Assembly (NCBI GenBank): GCA_963780755.1
Contig: CAWACX010000002.1
Coordinates: 682,001 to 746,000, forward strand
Length of the DNA: 64,000 nt
Source of the DNA: JALYNX01 sp963780755
GTDB taxonomy: Bacteria; Actinomycetota; Acidimicrobiia; Spongiisociales; ZC4RG35
Reading direction: 5' to 3'
Made by a program: the position numbers and the translations under genes. Shown here one piece after another: positions 51,834 to 60,113 of the stretch (position 1 is its first letter; each line of letters begins with the position of its first letter). Under the pieces are notes generated by a model. It saw only the letters and a program-made list of their open reading frames with translations. It was not told the origin of the DNA and did not search any database.

Positions 51834-52819
51834 CCGCGGTGACGGCGCCGGAAACTCCGAACTGGCAGCGAGCGCGGCCGGGCTGGGTGGAGGTGGCTCG
51901 CAAGGAGTTCACCGATCACCTGCTCTCGGTGCGCTTCTTCATCCTGCTCCTCATCCTCGGCCTGGTCGCCGTTGGGACCGTATATGGAGCGGCCGGCGCG
52001 TTACGAGATGCGGCGCAAGAGGCGTCGGCATCGGGCGCCAGTGTCTTTCTCAGGTTGTTCACGGTGCGCGCCGACCCGATCCCCTTTTCTTTCATCGAGA
52101 TCGTGGCCTTCCTCCTCCCGGTGTTCGGGATCGCGTATGCGTTCGACTCGATCAGCGGTGAGCGGTCACGGGGCACGCTGCCCCGGCTGGTCTCCCAACC
52201 GATCCATCGCGACGATGTCATCAACGGCAAGTTTGTCTCCGGGTTGGGGATCATCGGACTGACACTCACCGTTGTGACCCTGATCGTGGCCGGCGTCGGC
52301 ATCTTCGCCCTGGGCATCGTTCCCGAGGCGAGCGACGCCTTCCGCCTGCTCACCTGGTTGCTCGCGTCGTTCGTGTATGTGGCGGTCTGGCTGGCGATGT
52401 CGATGCTGGCCTCGGTGGTGTTCCGCAGCGCCGCTACTTCGGCGATCCTCATGATCGGGATCTGGCTTGCCCTCTCGTTCTTCGGCAATCTCTTGTTCAC
52501 CCTCGTCGCCGATGTGATCAACCCCGTCGACCCCGCCAACCCGGTGAGCGAGATCAACAACGTCCGGACCGAGACCAACGTGTCACGGCTGTCGCCGGTG
52601 GTCCTCTACAACGAGACCGCAACCGCGTTGCTGGTGCCGGAGGTGAGGACCCTCGGGTTCGTCACCGTCGACCAAATCGACCGGGCCATCGTCTCTGAGC
52701 TTTCCTTCCCACAGAGCGTGCTCCTCGTTTGGCCGCAATTGGTGGCGATGGTGGCAATGACCGTGGTGTTTTTCGCCATCGCATACATCAAGTTCATGCG
52801 CCAGGAAGTGAGGGCCTGA
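51830..52819 (+). CDS. ABC transporter permease (NosY/ABC-2 type)
   Basis: A 329-residue membrane protein. N-terminal VARKEFTDHLLSVRFFILLLILGLVAVGTVYGA and SFIEIVAFLLPVFGIAYAFDSISGERSRGTLPRLVSQPIHRDDVI (ABC-2 coupling region) are diagnostic, followed by four more hydrophobic segments and a final helix (QLVAMVAMTVVFFAIAYIKFM). The large loop (NPVDPANPVSEINNVRTETNVSRLSPVVLYNETATALL) faces outside, where it could contact the NEW3 protein. The latter is inference. Confidence 0.93.
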   Translation: MTAVTAPETPNWQRARPGWVEVARKEFTDHLLSVRFFILLLILGLVAVGTVYGAAGALRDAAQEASASGASVFLRLFTVRADPIPFSFIEIVAFLLPVFGIAYAFDSISGERSRGTLPRLVSQPIHRDDVINGKFVSGLGIIGLTLTVVTLIVAGVGIFALGIVPEASDAFRLLTWLLASFVYVAVWLAMSMLASVVFRSAATSAILMIGIWLALSFFGNLLFTLVADVINPVDPANPVSEINNVRTETNVSRLSPVVLYNETATALLVPEVRTLGFVTVDQIDRAIVSELSFPQSVLLVWPQLVAMVAMTVVFFAIAYIKFMRQEVRA

Positions 52820-52826
52820 ACGGCCC

Positions 52827-53129
52827 TCACCCCACCTGATACTGGACGCGGGTCATCGACTCCAGGATCGGTGCGATGACCTGTTGCACCAACTCCTGAT
52901 GGTGGGGGTGGGCCTGATAGGCCCGCCAGTCCTCGACTGAGTCGAAGTCGGCGACCAGCGCCACCTGTGGGTTGCCCTCCATGACACCGAGGTCGCGCCC
53001 GAACTCATAACGACGGATGAAATCCATCATCTGGGGCATGGTGGCCAGGCCGTCGAGCACCGCCTGGATCTGGACTTCGGTGGTGTCGGGTTTGAAGCGA
53101 AGCAACACCGTGTGTCTCATCGAGCTCAT
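52827..53129 (-). CDS. Dabb-type stress-response A/B barrel protein
   Basis: A 100-residue single-domain protein: MRHTVLLRFKPDTTEVQIQAVLDGLATMPQMMDFI and VALVADFDSVEDWRAYQAHPHHQELVQQVIAPIL are the dimeric alpha+beta barrel of the Dabb family (PF07876). Members bind or modify small hydrophobic compounds; the function here is unknown. Starts at 53129 or 53120 are equally possible. It converges on the ABC permease gene (7 bp). Confidence 0.9.
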   Translation of the reverse strand: MSSMRHTVLLRFKPDTTEVQIQAVLDGLATMPQMMDFIRRYEFGRDLGVMEGNPQVALVADFDSVEDWRAYQAHPHHQELVQQVIAPILESMTRVQYQVG

Positions 53130-53158
53130 GGAGCGAGTCAACCAGCCAGAATGTCGGC

Positions 53159-53593
53159 GTGACGGGGGCGACGATCACACGGGTCGCGGCATCGTTCCTC
53201 TTGACCTGCGCCGCCTGCACCGGCTCCGAGCCAATCTTTGAGACGGCTCCTCTCCTGCCCCCCGACCTGGAGCCGGTGACGACCTCGTCCGTTCCATCTA
53301 TCGACGACTGGAGCCGGTCCGCCGTGGAGGTGGTCGGGAGCGACGGCGAGCAGTTCACCTTCAGATGCCATTCCGGAGGGACGGCCAGTGTGGTTTGGGG
53401 CACCGACATCTACACCCACGACTCATCGGTGTGCACTGCCGCGGTGCACGCCGGGCTGATCGACTTCATGGATGGCGGCATCGTGGTCATCGAGCTGCGC
53501 CCCGGTGAGTCTTCTTACCTGGGGACCACTGCCAACGGGGTGACTACGGAGAGTTACCCGGCCTGGGAGAGGAGCTTCGTCTTCGTCGACTGA
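53159..53593 (+). CDS. LCCL-domain lipoprotein
   Basis: A 144-residue protein with a signal peptide and lipobox (ASFLLTCAAC). After a short Pro/Thr-rich spacer the rest matches an LCCL domain: TASVVWGTDIYTHDSSVCTAAVHAGLIDFMDGGIVVIELRPGESSYLG, and NGVTTESYPAWERSFVFV. The four cysteines of eukaryotic LCCL are only partly kept (RCHSG and SSVCTAA). LCCL domains occur in a minority of bacterial secreted proteins. GTG start at 53159. Function unknown. Confidence 0.8.
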   Translation: MTGATITRVAASFLLTCAACTGSEPIFETAPLLPPDLEPVTTSSVPSIDDWSRSAVEVVGSDGEQFTFRCHSGGTASVVWGTDIYTHDSSVCTAAVHAGLIDFMDGGIVVIELRPGESSYLGTTANGVTTESYPAWERSFVFVD

Positions 53594-53627
53594 ACGTCTA
53601 CCAGGCCCGCATATCGTGGCCTCTCTC

Positions 53628-54311
53628 ATGTCTGTGGACCGTGCCCTGGCGCGTCGTGCCTTCGTCGACGCGATTCCGTTGTTCATCCCTGCGATCCCCT
53701 TCGCATTGGTCCTCGGGCTCGCTATCACCGAGACCGGGATGAACCCGGTGGTGGGATGGTCCACCTCGCCGATCATCTTCGGCGGCGCCGGCCAGCTCAC
53801 CCTGATCTCCCTGCTCGGCAGTGGCGCCTCTGTGGTGGCTGCGATCACCGCGGGACTGGTGGTCAACGCCCGGCATCTCATGTATTCCGCGGCCCTGGCA
53901 CCGGTCTTCCAGACGCAGCCTCGATGGTTCCGATGGTTTGGCCCCTACCTCTTGATCGACCAACTGTTCGCCCTCTCCACTTTCCGATCGGGCGACAGTT
54001 CGGAGCAGTTCCGCACCTACTACCTGGCGGCCGGCCTGACCTTCTGGGTGACCTGGCTCGCGACCACCGCCCTCGGGCTGCTGCTGGGCCCGGTGGTCCC
54101 CGAGTCCTGGCATCTCGAGTTCGCGGTCCCCGTCCTCTTCATCGGGCTGCTGGTGTTGGGCATCGACAACAGCCCAAAGGTCGTGGCCGCTCTGGTCGGC
54201 GCCGGGGTGACCTGGCTCACCGCGGCGCTTCCCAACCGTGGCGGCCTCCTGTTGGGGTCCTTGGCCGGCATCGTGGCGGGCACCCTGGCGGCGAGGTGGA
54301 GCCGTGACTGA
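53628..54311 (+). CDS. azlC: AzlC family branched-chain amino acid exporter subunit
   Basis: A 227-residue AzlC protein with seven hydrophobic segments: FVDAIPLFIPAIPFALVLGLAI, SPIIFGGAGQLTLISLLGSGASVVAAITAGLVVNARHLMYSAALAP, YYLAAGLTFWVTWLATTALGLLLG and the C-terminal pair. NARHLMYSAALAP is a family signature. With AzlD it exports leucine and analogues, or another substrate in distant members. ATG 53628 is preferred over GTG 53616 because TATCGT at 53612-53617 suits a -10 for a leaderless mRNA. azlD overlaps its 3' end. Confidence 0.92.
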   Translation: MSVDRALARRAFVDAIPLFIPAIPFALVLGLAITETGMNPVVGWSTSPIIFGGAGQLTLISLLGSGASVVAAITAGLVVNARHLMYSAALAPVFQTQPRWFRWFGPYLLIDQLFALSTFRSGDSSEQFRTYYLAAGLTFWVTWLATTALGLLLGPVVPESWHLEFAVPVLFIGLLVLGIDNSPKVVAALVGAGVTWLTAALPNRGGLLLGSLAGIVAGTLAARWSRD

Positions 54312-54612
54312 CTTTGCAGCCATAGTGATCGTCGGGATCGGCACCTACATCAGCAGGGCCCTGTTCATCGTCTCCCTCTCCGGCCGGAAGATCCCTGACG
54401 GGGTGCTGGTGGCCCTTCAATTCGTGGCGCCGGCAGTGCTTGCCGCCCTGATCGTGGCCCTGCTCACCGATTCATCGGGGAACGTGAGAATCGGTCTCCC
54501 CGAGTTGTCCGGCCTACTGGCGGGTGCCGCCGTCGCCTACAAGACCAGGAGCCACGTCTGGACCCTGGTGGCCGGGATGGTGGTCTTCTGGGTGGTCGGA
54601 TTCTTCGTCTGA
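54304..54612 (+). CDS. azlD: AzlD family transporter subunit
   Basis: A 102-residue protein with four hydrophobic segments: DFAAIVIVGIGTYISRALFIVSL, ALQFVAPAVLAALIVALLTD, LPELSGLLAGAAVAYKTRS, WTLVAGMVVFWVVGFFV. It is the usual small partner of AzlC, and GTG 54304 overlaps the azlC stop (GTGACTGA). The pair is a complete azlCD operon. Confidence 0.92.
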   Translation: MTDFAAIVIVGIGTYISRALFIVSLSGRKIPDGVLVALQFVAPAVLAALIVALLTDSSGNVRIGLPELSGLLAGAAVAYKTRSHVWTLVAGMVVFWVVGFFV

Positions 54613-54648
54613 CCCCGCGAATCATCGACCCCATTTCGGCGGCAAGGG

Positions 54649-54701
54649 GTAACCGGGCGCGGTTACTTTGGGTCGAACGATGGATGCCGACGGGCGGCAT
54701 C
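54649..54701 (+). promoter_or_regulatory. two-hairpin leader before the NCS2 permease gene
   Basis: GTAACC (54649-54654) pairs with GGTTAC (54661-54666) over a 6-nt loop, and GATGCCG (54683-54689) pairs perfectly with CGGCATC (54695-54701) over a 5-nt loop. Both lie between azlD and the ribosome binding site at 54711. The second hairpin ends 10 nt before that site. Neither is followed by a run of T, so they are not classical terminators; they may regulate translation or be operators. Confidence 0.4.
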
Positions 54702-54719
54702 CTCAAATTGGGAGGAGAC

Positions 54720-56096
54720 ATGACCGACACGGTCGATCAAAAGCAGTCGAGTTCCGGTGGATCCGGCTTCGACTCCTTCTTCAAGCTCTCACAACGAGGG
54801 ACTTCCGTAGGCACCGAGATCCGGGCCGGATTCACGACATTCCTGGTGATGGCATACATCATCTTCGTGAACCCCTCGATCCTGAGCGTGGCCGGGTTCG
54901 ACGCCCCGGCCGTTGCGGCCGGCACCGCATTGGTAGCCGGCCTCCTCTGCATCCTGATGGGGGTGGTCGCCAACTATCCGATTGCGATGGCGGCGGGTCT
55001 GGGGATCAACGGCGCGGTGGCGTTCGGCCTCGTCCTGACGCAGGGCCTCACCCCGGCCGGTGCCATGGGCGTCATCGTCCTCGAGGGTCTGATCGTCCTT
55101 GCTCTGGTCGTCGTCGGGCTGCGGGAGGCGATCATGAACGCCGTTCCCCTCGCCCTGAAGCGGTCGATCGGGGTCGGGATCGGGCTGTTCATCCTCTTCA
55201 TCGGTTTCGTCGACGCCGGGTTGATCGGCCACGGGGCACCCGATGGCCCGGTGCCCGTGGCGTTCATCTACCCGAACACCATGGGGGCATGGCTGGCTCT
55301 GTTCGGCCTCTTGGTCACGGTCATCCTTTATGCCCGCAAGGTGCCGGGGGCGTTGGTGATCAGCATCCTCGTCACCGCCATCGCGGGCCTGATCATCGGG
55401 TTCACCGAGGTGCCAGAGACCTTCACGGCGACCCCGAGCTTCGCCTCCCTCGGTGACTTCGACCTCACGAACGTGTTCGAGCAACTCGGGTTCGTGGCTG
55501 CGGCCCTGACCATCTTCAGCTTCATGCTGACCGACTTCTTCGACACCATGGGCACGGCCACCGCGATCGCCGAGCAGGCCGAACTGACCGACGAGGACGG
55601 TTCGGTCCCTGGAGTCGGACGACTGCTGGTTGTGGACTCGATCGGAGCCGCTGCCGGTGGTGCGGCCGGGGTCAGCTCGAATACCAGCTACATCGAGAGT
55701 GCGGCCGGGGTGGCCGAAGGCGGTCGAACCGGCGTCACCTCGATCGTGGTTGGGGTGTTGTTCCTGATCGCCATCTTCCTGTCTCCAATCGCCGGACTGG
55801 TGCCGTTGCAGGCAACCGCTCCGGTCCTGATCCTGATTGGATTCTTGATGGCGGGCTTGATCAAGGGGATCGACTTCGATGACTTCGAGGAAGGATTCCC
55901 GGCATTGCTCACCATGGTGCTGATGCCTCTGACTTTCAGCATCACAGTCGGCATCGGTGCCGGATTCGTGATGTACACCCTCATCAAGGTGGTGAGAGGC
56001 AAGGCACGCGAGGTCCACCCGCTGATGTGGGTGGTGGCAGTCGCCTTCCTCATCTATTTCGGGCAGGCGGTGCTGGGACAGGCCATATCGGCCTGA
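54720..56096 (+). CDS. NCS2 family purine (guanine/hypoxanthine) permease, AzgA type
   Basis: A 458-residue permease with about 12-14 membrane segments. TEIRAGFTTFLVMAYIIFVNPSIL, GLLCILMGVVANYPIAMAAGLGINGAVAFGLVL, SFMLTDFFDTMGTATAIAEQA and GVSSNTSYIESAAGVAEGGRTGVTSIVVG are AzgA-like hallmarks. It imports purine bases by proton symport. ATG 54720 is decided by the GGAGGAG ribosome site at 54711-54717, although the frame is open 12 codons further upstream. A structured leader precedes it. DeoD, 5 kb upstream, would act on the same pathway. Confidence 0.94.
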   Translation: MTDTVDQKQSSSGGSGFDSFFKLSQRGTSVGTEIRAGFTTFLVMAYIIFVNPSILSVAGFDAPAVAAGTALVAGLLCILMGVVANYPIAMAAGLGINGAVAFGLVLTQGLTPAGAMGVIVLEGLIVLALVVVGLREAIMNAVPLALKRSIGVGIGLFILFIGFVDAGLIGHGAPDGPVPVAFIYPNTMGAWLALFGLLVTVILYARKVPGALVISILVTAIAGLIIGFTEVPETFTATPSFASLGDFDLTNVFEQLGFVAAALTIFSFMLTDFFDTMGTATAIAEQAELTDEDGSVPGVGRLLVVDSIGAAAGGAAGVSSNTSYIESAAGVAEGGRTGVTSIVVGVLFLIAIFLSPIAGLVPLQATAPVLILIGFLMAGLIKGIDFDDFEEGFPALLTMVLMPLTFSITVGIGAGFVMYTLIKVVRGKAREVHPLMWVVAVAFLIYFGQAVLGQAISA

Positions 56097-56177
56097 CTTG
56101 GGGCTGATCCGAGGGCGGCGTCACCGGCGCCGCCCTCGCCGCGTTCCCAACGAGCGCGGCCCGGTTAACTTCGAGGA

Positions 56178-56994
56178 ATGGCACAGCTGTCCAAGAGTGC
56201 ACGGGATCGGCTGCCCAACAACGCTTTTGCCTACATCGATTCGAACGGACGGCGCATGCTTCCCATCCACGACGAGTCGCATGTCCGCAACGCACTGTCC
56301 CGCTTCAACCAGGTCAAGTTCGAGGACGAGGCGGCGCGGGAAAAGGCCTTCCGCAGGTTGCTCACCGCGGCCACCAGCTACGGGATCGCACCTGTGGGGT
56401 TCGTGGCCCGTCGGCTACGCGGAAGCCGAATCCAGGGAGAAGGCCGTCGACCTCCCTTCGGGGCCGGTCACGTTTCTGTTCGGTGATATCGAGGGCTCGA
56501 CCGGCTTGGTCCAGAGCCTCGGCGATGGGTACTCGGAAGTCCTGACCACCGTCCAACACCTGATTCGGGCGGCGGTGGATGAGCAAGGCGGATATGAGGT
56601 CGATGCCCGCGCCGACGAGTTCTTCGCCGCTTTCGCCCGAGCCGATCAGGCCCTGGAGGCGGCGATTCAGGCCCAGAGGGCTCTACGCGACCAGGCCTGG
56701 CCCGGAGGGCCCGTGGTCCGGGTCCGGATCGGCCTTCACAGCGGTGAGCCGGCCCGCACCGAGACCGGGTACGTCGGGCTCCCGGTCAACATCGGATCAC
56801 GAGTGTGCGGTGCGGGGCACGGTGGTCAGATCCTGTTGTCCGGGGCGACCTTCGACGCCCTTGAGCGTCTAACAGATGACGTCGATCTGGTGGCCTTGGG
56901 GGAATTCGAACTGCGTGGCCTTCCCCAGCCAGTAGCTCTGTACCAGGCGAGTGTCGGTGACCTCGGATCCGAGTTCCCGCCGCTTCGGGTCTGA
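56178..56994 (+). CDS. class III nucleotide cyclase domain protein, one frameshift
   Basis: The N-terminal 75 residues (NNAFAYIDSNGRRMLPIHDESHVRNALSRFNQVKFEDEAAREKAFRRLL) form a small conserved module found ahead of cyclase domains in actinobacteria. After an extra base near 56400-56425 the cyclase follows: GPVTFLFGDIEGSTGLVQSLGD, with the metal aspartate in FGDIEGST, ARADEFFAAFARADQAL (second aspartate), VRVRIGLHSGE and GLPVNIGSRVCGAGHGGQILLS. The product is cAMP or cGMP, or the domain may be a receiver-like variant. Rejoining the frames gives about 270 residues. Confidence 0.88.
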
Positions 56995-57020
56995 GGCTGG
57001 GTTTCTGGGATGCTTGCTCG

Positions 57021-58517
57021 GTGATTTCCCCAGTCCGCGTCGAGACCGAGGTCGACCGTCATCTTTTCGTCATTTTCGGGGGGACTGGAGACCTCGCCGA
57101 AAGCAAGCTGATTCCATCGCTGTACCGGCTGATGGCGGGGCGGGGCGAACCGGGGAGATCTGTGGTGCTGGGTCTGTCGAGACACGACGTCGGAGACGGG
57201 CCCTTTCGCGAATGGACACTCGAGGCTCTCACGGCCAGTGGCTTGGGCGGCGAGGAGGTAGCTCAGTGGTGTCGGTCGAACGTGTATCACCATCCGATCT
57301 CAGATCGGGCCGAGGACTACGTCGCACTCCGTAATCGGATCGAGGCCATCGAGTTGGAGCGGGGCCTCACCGGGAACAGGGTCTTCTACCTGGCAACACC
57401 ACCGCGGGCGTTTTCGTCGACCATCGAGGGGCTGGGCAACGCCGGCCTGAACCAGAGTGGGGGATGGGTCCGCGTGGTCGTCGAGAAGCCGTTTGGCACC
57501 GACCTGGAGACGGCTCACGATCTCAACGAGCTTCTGCTCTCCTGGTTCGACGAGTCGCAGATCTTCCGCATCGATCACTACTTGGGCAAGGCGACCGTCC
57601 AGAACCTCCTCGCTTTCAGGTTCACCAACCACATGTTCGAGCGGCTGTGGAACCGAGATCAGGTCGCCCACGTCGAGATCACGGTTGCCGAAGACGGGGG
57701 CATCGGTGATCGCGCTGCCTACTACGACCACGCAGGAGTGGTGCGTGACATGGTGCAGAACCACCTGACTCAGCTCCTCGCACTCGTCGCGATGGAGCCA
57801 CCGAACGTCTTCGATGCCGATCGGATTCGTGACGAGAAGGTGAAGGTGATCAAGTCGATCGCGCCGATCGATCCCGATGACATCGTGTACGGCCAGTACG
57901 CCTCAGGAGAGGCGAAAGGGTCGGCGTCTGGCTATTTGGAGGAGAACGGAGTCCCTGCCGATTCGAGGACGCCGACCTTCGTTGGGATCAGGGTGTATGT
58001 CGATTCATGGCGTTGGCAGGGCGTGCCGTTCTTGCTACGCACCGGAAAGCGGCTGCCGGAGAGGCTCACCCAGATCGCAATCACATTCCGTGAGCCCGCT
58101 CTGTGCGTGCTTCATGGGCTTCGGGACGATTGCGCCAACCCCGACGTGCTCCTGATAATTCTCGAGCCCGACGAGGGATTCTCTTTGCGGTTCAACGTGA
58201 GGTCCCCGGCAGACGAAAGCAGAGTCGACTCCCAGGCTCTCCATTTTCGGTATTCCGACGTGTACGACGAGTTGCCCCCGGCATACCTGACATTGATTCT
58301 CGACATCCTCGAGGGTGACCAAACGCTGTTTGTCAGGGCGGACGAAGTCGAGGCCTCCTGGCGGGTTTACGACCCGGTCCTGGCACAGCCGCTTCAGCCG
58401 ATCAAATACGCGGCCGGCACCTGGGGCCCGGCCGCGATGGACCAGGGAGTGCCGATCGGCGGCGAGGACTGGAGACATCGCCGGGGACAGAACGCCCAGG
58501 GGCGAGCCGGGGCGTAG
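57021..58517 (+). CDS. zwf: glucose-6-phosphate 1-dehydrogenase
   Basis: A 498-residue G6PDH: FVIFGGTGDLAESKLIPSLYRL (NADP-binding GxxGDLA), VVVEKPFGTDLETA and the catalytic FRIDHYLGKATVQNLLAFRF. The C-terminus carries YDPVLAQPLQPIKYAAGTWGPAA, the usual G6PDH end. It oxidises glucose-6-phosphate, the first step of the oxidative pentose phosphate pathway. GTG start at 57021. No opcA or gnd lies next to it, unlike many actinobacteria. corA follows 9 bp later. Confidence 0.96.
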   Translation: MISPVRVETEVDRHLFVIFGGTGDLAESKLIPSLYRLMAGRGEPGRSVVLGLSRHDVGDGPFREWTLEALTASGLGGEEVAQWCRSNVYHHPISDRAEDYVALRNRIEAIELERGLTGNRVFYLATPPRAFSSTIEGLGNAGLNQSGGWVRVVVEKPFGTDLETAHDLNELLLSWFDESQIFRIDHYLGKATVQNLLAFRFTNHMFERLWNRDQVAHVEITVAEDGGIGDRAAYYDHAGVVRDMVQNHLTQLLALVAMEPPNVFDADRIRDEKVKVIKSIAPIDPDDIVYGQYASGEAKGSASGYLEENGVPADSRTPTFVGIRVYVDSWRWQGVPFLLRTGKRLPERLTQIAITFREPALCVLHGLRDDCANPDVLLIILEPDEGFSLRFNVRSPADESRVDSQALHFRYSDVYDELPPAYLTLILDILEGDQTLFVRADEVEASWRVYDPVLAQPLQPIKYAAGTWGPAAMDQGVPIGGEDWRHRRGQNAQGRAGA

Positions 58518-58526
58518 CCTGCCCAC

Positions 58527-59494
58527 ATGATCGTCGACGCCGCCATCTACAGAAACGGCCAACGCGCGAGCGATCCCTTCGATTTCGAGGAAGCTGGGCG
58601 CCTCCGCGGCGACCCGGAGACCTCGGTGTGGGTTGGCCTCTATGAGCCGACCGAGGACGAGTTCGAAGCGGCGCGTAAGGCCTTCGATCTCCACCCGCTG
58701 GCGGTGGAGGACGCCGTCAACGCCCGTCAGCGGCCCAAGCTGGAGACCTATGGCCAGACCCTGTTCGGGGTCACCAAGCCGGCCCGGTACGTCGACCCGG
58801 TAGAGATCATCGAGTTCGGCGAGATCCTGCTCTTCGTCGACCCCGACTTCGTCGTGGCGGTGAGGCACGGCGAGGCCAGCCAGCTGGTGCAAGTGCGTCA
58901 GGAGCTCGAAGGTGATCCGGAGCGGCTGCTGCTCTGGCCCCGGCGCCGTGTTGCATGCCATCCTCAACCAGGTGGTCAAGGATTACGACAAAGTCCTCGA
59001 TGCGCTCGAAGACGACGTTCTGGAAGTCGAAAGGAAGTCTTCACCGAGCGTTGGCGACCTGGAGCGGATCTACCGACTGAAACAAGAGGTGATGAGCTTT
59101 CAGTTCAACGCCGAGCCGCTGGTCGAGCCCTGCTTCGCCTCGGCCGGGGAGGACTACGCCGCCATCGATCCCAAGCTCAAGCCCTACTTCCGTGACGTCC
59201 ACGACCACCTGCTGCGTGTCGTCGACCGGATCCACGGCTATCGGGACATGCTGGCCTCGATGCTCGCGGCCAACCTGACCCAGGTCAGCCTCCGTCAGAA
59301 CGAGGACATGAGGAAGATCTCGGCGTACGTCGCCGATCGCGGCGGTCCCCACCTTTCTCGCCGGGATCTGGGGGATGAACTTCGAGTTCATGCCCGAGAT
59401 CGACGAAGTCTGGGGATACCCTCTGGCCCTGGGAATCATGGCCGGGGCCTGCATATTCCTCTACACCCGGTTCAAGAAGTCGGGCTGGCTCTGA
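58527..59494 (+). CDS. corA: CorA family divalent cation channel, two frameshifts
   Basis: In three successive frames the conserved CorA sequence is readable: the N-terminal alpha/beta domain (WVGLYEPTEDEFEAARKAFDLHPLAVEDAVNARQRPKLETYG), then after a +1 shift near 58930 the long helix (AVLHAILNQVVKDYDKVLDALEDDVLEVE and FRDVHDHLLRVVDRIHGYRDML), then after another +1 at about 59335 (extra G in GCCGATCG) the membrane part (IAAVPTFLAGIWGMNFEFMPEI) with the GMN selectivity motif, and LYTRFKKSGWL. Corrected length is about 320. It admits Mg2+ (or Co2+/Ni2+). Confidence 0.9.
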
Positions 59495-59501
59495 GGTAGG
59501 C

Positions 59502-60113
59502 GTGCCGATCATCTCCCGCGGGTTCATCGGGCGCCGTCCCCAGGTCGACGACCCGTCCCGGCTCCCTCCCGGGCAATACCTCACCGCTGAGTTCCCGGTC
59601 CTCTCTGCTGGCCCCACGCCGCGGACGAATCTCGAAGAGTGGACTTTCGAAGTCCGGGGCCTTCCCCAGGGCACACGCTCCTGGGGCTGGGAGGAGTTCA
59701 CCGCGATCCCTTCCGAGACGATCACCGTGGACATCCACTGCGTCACCAAATGGTCCAAGTTCGACACGGTGTGGACCGGGGTGTCGGTGGATCGGCTGCT
59801 CGAAGGCGCCTTCCTCGGTGAGGCGAAGATTCGTCAGCGCCTTCAGCGACGGCGGGTACACCACGAATCTCCCGCTCGAGGACGTGCTGGGCCGCAAAGC
59901 GTGGGTCGCCTACGAATACGGAGGGCAGCCCCTGGAGCCCCGCGCACGGGGGCCCGGCCCGGCTCCTGGTGCCACATCTCTACTTCTGGAAGAGCGCGAA
60001 GTGGGTGCGCGGGCTGGAACTGCATGACTGAGGATCGTCCCGGGTTCTGGGAGACCTACGGCTATCACAATCAGGGGGATCCATGGCGGGAACAGAGGTA
60101 CTGGGGCGACTGA
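59502..60113 (+). CDS. sulfite-oxidase-like molybdopterin oxidoreductase, three frameshifts
   Basis: Pieces of one enzyme are read in four frame segments. GQYLTAEFPVLSAGPTP, then WTFEVRGLP and VDIHCVTKWSKFDTVW (with the molybdenum-ligand cysteine) in the first; FVSAFSDGGYTTNLPLEDVLGRKAWVAYEYGGQPLE after a shift near 59828 (extra A); then RLLVPHLYFWKSAKWVRGLEL after an extra C near 59940; and EDRPGFWETYGYHNQGDPWREQRYWGD after an extra T at 60029. Family: sulfite oxidase/YedY-type with molybdopterin. It overlaps the reductase start and probably receives electrons from it or gives them to it. Confidence 0.85.
   Translation: MPIISRGFIGRRPQVDDPSRLPPGQYLTAEFPVLSAGPTPRTNLEEWTFEVRGLPQGTRSWGWEEFTAIPSETITVDIHCVTKWSKFDTVWTGVSVDRLLEGAFLGEAKIRQRLQRRRVHHESPARGRAGPQSVGRLRIRRAAPGAPRTGARPGSWCHISTSGRARSGCAGWNCMTEDRPGFWETYGYHNQGDPWREQRYWGD

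Noticed and set aside
54613..54720. Purine riboswitch before the NCS2 permease
   Set aside because: Two hairpins exist but not the three-way junction or the conserved TATA/loop-loop elements of the purine aptamer, so I report only an unassigned leader.
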